Of a DNA stretch of 64,000 nt, positions 60,427-64,000 are shown piece after piece. Position 1 is the first letter of the stretch. Each line of letters begins with the position of its first letter. The translations under genes were made by a program, and so were the position numbers. The stretch is taken from NCBI GenBank assembly GCA_003150485.1, contig QALX01000001.1:62001-126000 (forward strand), written 5' to 3'. Source of the DNA: Clostridiales bacterium (lineage in GTDB: Bacteria > Bacillota > Clostridia > Oscillospirales > Oscillospiraceae). A model generated the notes under the pieces. The model searched no databases, was not told the origin of the DNA, and worked only from the letters and a program-made list of their open reading frames with translations.

Positions 60427-61590
60427 TTACTTCGCCACCAGAGCGTCGGCCAGAGCTTCCATGGCCTTCAGGTTGCCCTCTTTCAGGGTGGAGCGGATGG
60501 TGACCATGGGCTCGACAATCTTGATGTTCTTGAAGGTCTCGATCCGTTCCTTCATCTTCTTGCCGGCTACAGGACCCCACGAGCCATTCTGCATAATGCC
60601 AACGGTGCGGTTCTGATAGTTCTTTAGCTGCAGGTGGTACAGGAAGTCCTCCATGGCCGGGAACACGCCGGCGTCATAGGTGACGGAGGCCACCACCAGC
60701 TTGTCATAGCGGTAGGCGTCCTCAATGGCCTCCGCCATGTCGCAGCGGGCCAGATCGAAGAGGGTGACCTTCTGTCCCCGTTCCTCCAGCATCTTGCCCA
60801 GCAGCTTTGCCGCCTTGGCGGTGTTGCCGTGGATAGAGCCGTAGGCGATGGTGACACCCTCGTCCTCGGGCTCATAGCTGGCCCAGGTCAGGTATTTGCC
60901 AATATAGTGGCCCAGATTCTCCTTCAGGATGGGGCCGTGGAGGGGGCAGATGGTGGCGATGTCCAGGGTGGCTGCCTTCTTCAGCAGAGCCATCACGTTG
61001 GCGCCGTACTTGCCTACGATGTTGATAAAGTAGCGGCGGGCCTCACAGTCCCAGTCCTCCTCGGTGTCCAGGGCGCCGAACTTGCCAAAGCCGTCGGCGG
61101 AGAACAGGATCTTCTCCGTTGCCTCATAGGTGACCATCACCTCCGGCCAGTGGACCATAGGCGCCATGACAAAGGCCAGAGTGTGCTTGCCCAGGCTCAG
61201 GGTATCCCCTTCGTTGACCACGACCTGACGGCTCTGGAAGTCAAATTCAAAGAACTGGCCCATCATACCAAAGAGCTTGGGGTTGGAGACAAACTGCATC
61301 TCCGGATACTTGTTGGCCAGGACTTCGATGCTGCCTGCATGGTCCGGCTCCAGGTGCTGGATCACCAGGTAGTCGGGCTTGCGGCCTGCCAGGGCCTTCT
61401 CCACGTTGCCCAGCCACTCGTCAGTCGCCCGGGGGTCCACGGTGTCCATGATGGCAATCTTATCGTCCAGAATCACATAAGAGTTATAGGATACCCCGTT
61501 GGGCACCACGTACTGGCTCTCAAAGAGATCGATGGTCTTGTCATCTACGCCAACATATACCACGGAATCAGAAATATAGGTATCTTTCAT
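60427..61590 (-). CDS. Flavodiiron protein (FprA-type A flavoprotein)
   Basis: 387 aa. Metallo-beta-lactamase-like domain with diiron ligands in QHLEPDHAGS (HxExD-H), APMVHWPEVM, FSADGFG and CPLHGP. The C-terminal flavodoxin domain has IAYGSIHGNTAKAA (FMN phosphate loop; usual form is YGSMYGNT). Reduces O2 to water or NO to N2O, protecting anaerobes. Monocistronic. A Fur/PerR-like half-palindrome lies upstream. Confidence 0.94.
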   Translation of the reverse strand: MKDTYISDSVVYVGVDDKTIDLFESQYVVPNGVSYNSYVILDDKIAIMDTVDPRATDEWLGNVEKALAGRKPDYLVIQHLEPDHAGSIEVLANKYPEMQFVSNPKLFGMMGQFFEFDFQSRQVVVNEGDTLSLGKHTLAFVMAPMVHWPEVMVTYEATEKILFSADGFGKFGALDTEEDWDCEARRYFINIVGKYGANVMALLKKAATLDIATICPLHGPILKENLGHYIGKYLTWASYEPEDEGVTIAYGSIHGNTAKAAKLLGKMLEERGQKVTLFDLARCDMAEAIEDAYRYDKLVVASVTYDAGVFPAMEDFLYHLQLKNYQNRTVGIMQNGSWGPVAGKKMKERIETFKNIKIVEPMVTIRSTLKEGNLKAMEALADALVAK

Positions 61591-61611
61591 TGGTACTGCT
61601 CCTCCTTATTG

Positions 61612-61634
61612 GTATTCATTATCATTAGCAATCT
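61612..61634 (-). promoter_or_regulatory. Possible PerR/Fur operator upstream of the flavodiiron gene
   Basis: Minus strand reads ATTGCTAATGATAATGAAT. TGATAAT is one full half of the TGATAATnATTATCA consensus; the other half is poor. Location between SD and likely promoter is suitable. Confidence 0.35.
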
Positions 61635-61745
61635 TCGAGGCAAGTATACCACAGAGCATCCCATTTGTCACCCTCTTGCAGGGGGTTTTTTCCGGAAATT
61701 TTGCACTATTTTAACCCTGTCATTTTGTTCGAAAAGCCCGTTTCC

Positions 61746-62360
61746 TCACTTGCCCGCCTCTGCGCCGACCGGGTGCTGTGTGCCTGCGCTGTCAATGGTA
61801 TAATCCCCCTGGACAATCAGCTCCGAAACCGAACAGAGGGTATAACCATCCTTTTGCAGTGCCTCAATAATCCCGGGCAGCGCCTCCGGCGTATGCAGGG
61901 CCGCGTTGTGGAAGAGGACAATACTGCCGCCGGTGATGTTGCTCAAAACCCGCTGGGTAATCTCCGGTGCGGAGAGCTCTTTCCAGTCCAGGCTGTCCAC
62001 ATTCCACTGGATTGGCTCCATGCCTATGGAGCGAACGGTGCGGATTACTGTATCATTGTAATCACCGTAGGGGCAGCGATGGAGCTTTGGCTCCTTCCCA
62101 GTGATCTTTTTAATCTTCTCGTTGCAGCCCTCCAGTTCCGTGATGATTGCTTCGCTGCTGCATTGGGTCAGGTGGGGATGGGTATCGGAATGATTCTCAA
62201 TCTCATGTCCCGCATCTGCCAGAGCTTTCACCGATTCCGGGTACTTATCCACCCACTGGCCCACCAGAAAGAAGGTGGCCTTCACCTTATATTTCCCCAG
62301 TATTTCAATCAGCTCTTCCGTATCCTCATTCCCCCAGGGGAATGCTTCGTTGCGGCGGAA
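61746..62360 (-). pseudogene. Polysaccharide deacetylase remnant, N-terminus lost
   Basis: The frame reads as a NodB-type deacetylase from NEDTEELIEILGKYKVKATFFLVGQW onward. Metal-binding HSDTHPHL, the RCPYGDYND motif and C-terminal VLFHNAA/LHTPEALPGI are kept. The opening strand carrying the catalytic Asp (usually xLTFDAAWG) is replaced by FRRNEAFPWG, and an in-frame TGA lies just upstream. No SD or signal/TM sequence is present. The fragment could start at GTG 62285 (179 aa) but would lack motif 1, so it is called a pseudogene. Confidence 0.7.
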
Positions 62361-62376
62361 CGACCGTCCTCACTTT

Positions 62377-63080
62377 CATTTTATCCGCAGTACGAAAACA
62401 CTCGAATCTGCACAGCACCCCAGGAAAGAACGCCGTGCCCTGCTGCCTTCCCAGCCCTCGTAAGGGGTTCAACGGAAACGGCGATGTCATCCTTCACTCT
62501 CCCCTCTTTTTTCATTCCCATAAAATATATTTTCTCCCTTTTTTGTATTTTATTATCTTTTATATCATATTTTTATCGTGAAAAGCAAAAACACTTGTCA
62601 CTTTTTCGTTCACTTGTCTCTATTTTCTATTTCCTCCCCTCAGGCCATCCTTCCACCTTGCGCAGACCTACTTTTCCATTTGTCGTGAAAAGCACGACAA
62701 AATCTCTATTTTCAAAATTTTTGCCGTTCACTTTCTCAAGCAGTTCAATACGGCTTCATATCTGTAACGCCATTTCGCTTTACACTGTCAACTTTTTTGC
62801 CCACCTCTCCCCTCCCCCACCGACAGCGCCATTTCCCGCTATTTTCTCTCTTCCCGCCCCCATCCTTCCGCAATTCAGCCAGAATACCCAGCAAGTTTCC
62901 CGTTTTCGCCTCATCACGCTGCTCTATCATTTCCAGTTTTCCCGCAAGAAGAACATCGTTTTCTCCTCTAAATTTCCAGGCAGGTTTTGTGTCATCGTTT
63001 CCTTTCCACTATTCCCCAGCCCACATCCGCTCATTTTCTGTCTCCGTTCTAAAAACACATCTGCATCCGCCCTGCTCTTT
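62377..63080. other. Gene-free, strongly pyrimidine-skewed region
   Basis: About 700 bases without a convincing gene. The plus strand is C/T-rich with few purines and GC is lower than in the neighbours. Short open frames on the minus strand (62745-62930 and 62927-63124) show no recognisable motif and no good SD. It may be decayed sequence next to the deacetylase remnant. Confidence 0.6.
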
Positions 63081-63088
63081 TTATTGCA

Positions 63089-63122
63089 TAAAAAGCGGTG
63101 TGTCCTTTGGGACACACCGCTC
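63089..63122 (-). terminator. Terminator of the PerR-TSCPD unit
   Basis: AGCGGTGTGTCC / GGACACACCGCT stem with a 4-nt loop, then TTTTTATG on the minus strand. Confidence 0.9.
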
Positions 63123-63145
63123 ATTACCGATCATTTCCGCTCGTA

Positions 63146-63394
63146 TTACAACACCTGCTTCAGGGCTTTGGCCAGTTGGTCCGGGCAGGACGTGGCCTTC
63201 ATGCCGCATTTGATCCCCTCCATCCGGGAGACGGCATCCTCAACCTTCATGCCCCGGACCAGAGCGGAGATCCCCTGGGAGTTACCGCTGCACCCTCCGG
63301 CGATTTTCACGTCACGGATGACGCCATCCTCCACGCTAACCTCCATCAGATTGGAACACACGCCCTGAGGACGGTACTGATATGTTTTCATCAT
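63146..63394 (-). CDS. TSCPD domain protein
   Basis: 82 aa. The C-terminal CGMKATSCPDQLAKAL carries the TSCPD motif; GGCSGNSQGISALVRGM is the other conserved block (TIGR03905 type, related to a C-terminal zinc-binding region of ribonucleotide reductases). Function of stand-alone members is unknown; the cysteines suggest metal binding. Starts 35 nt after the PerR-like gene, so probably co-transcribed. Confidence 0.85.
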   Translation of the reverse strand: MMKTYQYRPQGVCSNLMEVSVEDGVIRDVKIAGGCSGNSQGISALVRGMKVEDAVSRMEGIKCGMKATSCPDQLAKALKQVL

Positions 63395-63429
63395 AATAAT
63401 TTACCTTCTTTCTTTTGTATACTTTACAT

Positions 63430-63825
63430 TTACGCTAAGGACAGCCTCTGCGCAAGGCAGGTTTTGCAGGTGCCGTAAAACACCAGATCGTGCCAATCCA
63501 CTTCCTGCTCACTGGACTGGGCCGCCTCTTCATCCAGACTCGGATCGTATTTCAGCTCCAGATCGGATACGGCGCCGCAGACACGGCAGCAGAAATGAGG
63601 GTGCTGCCGTGTGCAGGCATCATAGCGCTCCACCGGGAAGTGCATTCGCATCAGCAGTCCGTCCTCCGCAAGGAGCTTCAAATTGCGGTACACAGTGCCC
63701 CGGCTCAGATTCGGATTGTCCGGCAGCAGCCATTGATACACCATCTCCGCCGTAGGATGCTCCTTGGTCTCCAACAGACAGTTATAAATCAGCTCCCGCT
63801 GACGTGAGTAACGACGCTGAATCAT
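63430..63825 (-). CDS. PerR-type Fur-family regulator
   Basis: 131 aa. N-terminal winged helix (PTAEMVYQWLLPDNPNLSRGTVYRNLKLLAEDGLL), structural zinc cysteines Cys80-x2-Cys83 and Cys120-x2-Cys123. Regulatory-site candidates are His23, Asp69, His75, His77 and Asp88. Asp at the last position favours PerR (peroxide sensing) over Fur. It may control the nearby flavodiiron gene. Promoter region 63826-63895 is AT-rich; the remaining bases to 64000 show no gene. Confidence 0.85.
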   Translation of the reverse strand: MIQRRYSRQRELIYNCLLETKEHPTAEMVYQWLLPDNPNLSRGTVYRNLKLLAEDGLLMRMHFPVERYDACTRQHPHFCCRVCGAVSDLELKYDPSLDEEAAQSSEQEVDWHDLVFYGTCKTCLAQRLSLA

Positions 63826-64000
63826 ATTTCACCTCTAAACAGTAACTATTCCTATTTAAAGTTATATCATATTCTTCCCCAAAAAGCAAGTCCTATTCGC
63901 ATCCTTCACCATCCATACTTCGGCGTGTGATTGCCAGCAAATTCCAGTATTTTCGAGGGTATTTCGCCGAAAAGTGAGTATACTGAGTGTGTCTGAACAC

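Noticed and set aside
61665..63368. 567-codon open frame on the plus strand across the deacetylase remnant and the gene-free region
   Set aside because: Translation is low-complexity Ser/Pro/Phe-rich, lacks an SD and known motifs, and crosses genes that are clearly on the minus strand.

Overview
The window is a GC-rich chromosomal segment of a low-copy-gene Firmicute, most likely a gut Clostridia of the Oscillospiraceae/Ruminococcaceae type (Flavonifractor/Oscillibacter-like). The evidence is the Firmicutes-style SD sequences, the frequent TTG/GTG starts, the SAM-I, cobalamin and yybP-ykoY riboswitches, a BofC-like sporulation-type protein, class B sortase, YkvI, PheB and RuvX/DUF1292 genes. 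Species assignment is inference. No phage, IS element or CRISPR array was seen; the window is ordinary backbone with several unusual accessory loci.

Layout. 1-2.3 kb: end of a TetR regulator, then a sortase B/hydrolase pair. 2.5-10.05 kb (minus): a vitamin B12 acquisition operon. A promoter and cobalamin riboswitch precede an ECF transporter (double ATPase, S component, T component), a membrane-anchored FecR-coil-DUF4430 protein, a second cobalamin riboswitch, and a secreted alpha/alpha-toroid protein. The last two resemble the two domains of animal intrinsic factor/transcobalamin. 10.1-12.5 kb: a lipoprotein and a CaCA-type antiporter behind a Mn2+ (yybP-ykoY) riboswitch.

12.5-22.5 kb (minus): a compact phosphate regulon. 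It holds pstSCAB-phoU plus a membrane-anchored degenerate PhoU paralog, a Na/Pi cotransporter, and HD-phosphohydrolase-phoB-phoR. Three promoters carry the same precisely spaced TTTAAC repeats. 22.7-26.1 kb: two NSS-type sodium symporters and two identical tRNA-Ala(GGC) genes. 26.5-30.2 kb (minus): rpmG-secE-nusG-rplK-rplA-rplJ-rplL with an L10 leader attenuator. 30.2-33.2 kb: YkvI and a very basic 12-unit repeat membrane protein. 33.3-37 kb: ruvX, two DUF1292 proteins, a parvulin-like foldase, a structured RNA (possibly 6S) and a BofC-like protein.

37.3-43 kb: a class A PBP, then pheB-hom-lysC. 43-45 kb: PAP2 phosphatase and a glycosyltransferase. 45-52.9 kb: purine operon purE-C-F-M-N-purO-AICAR formyltransferase-purD, preceded by a short leader ORF and a terminator. 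The usual bifunctional PurH is split into two genes. 53-55.8 kb: a candidate small RNA, metK behind a SAM riboswitch, and MarR-acpP. 55.9-60.3 kb: a solitary DnaK, UDP-galactopyranose mutase and an LCP ligase. 60.4-64 kb: a flavodiiron protein, a decayed polysaccharide deacetylase, about 0.7 kb of pyrimidine-skewed DNA, a TSCPD protein and a PerR-type regulator.

Functionally the window joins nutrient capture (B12, phosphate, amino acids), cell-envelope assembly and core translation genes. Much of the control is by RNA elements in leaders. All identifications come from reading motifs and translations by eye; no database search or folding program was run.
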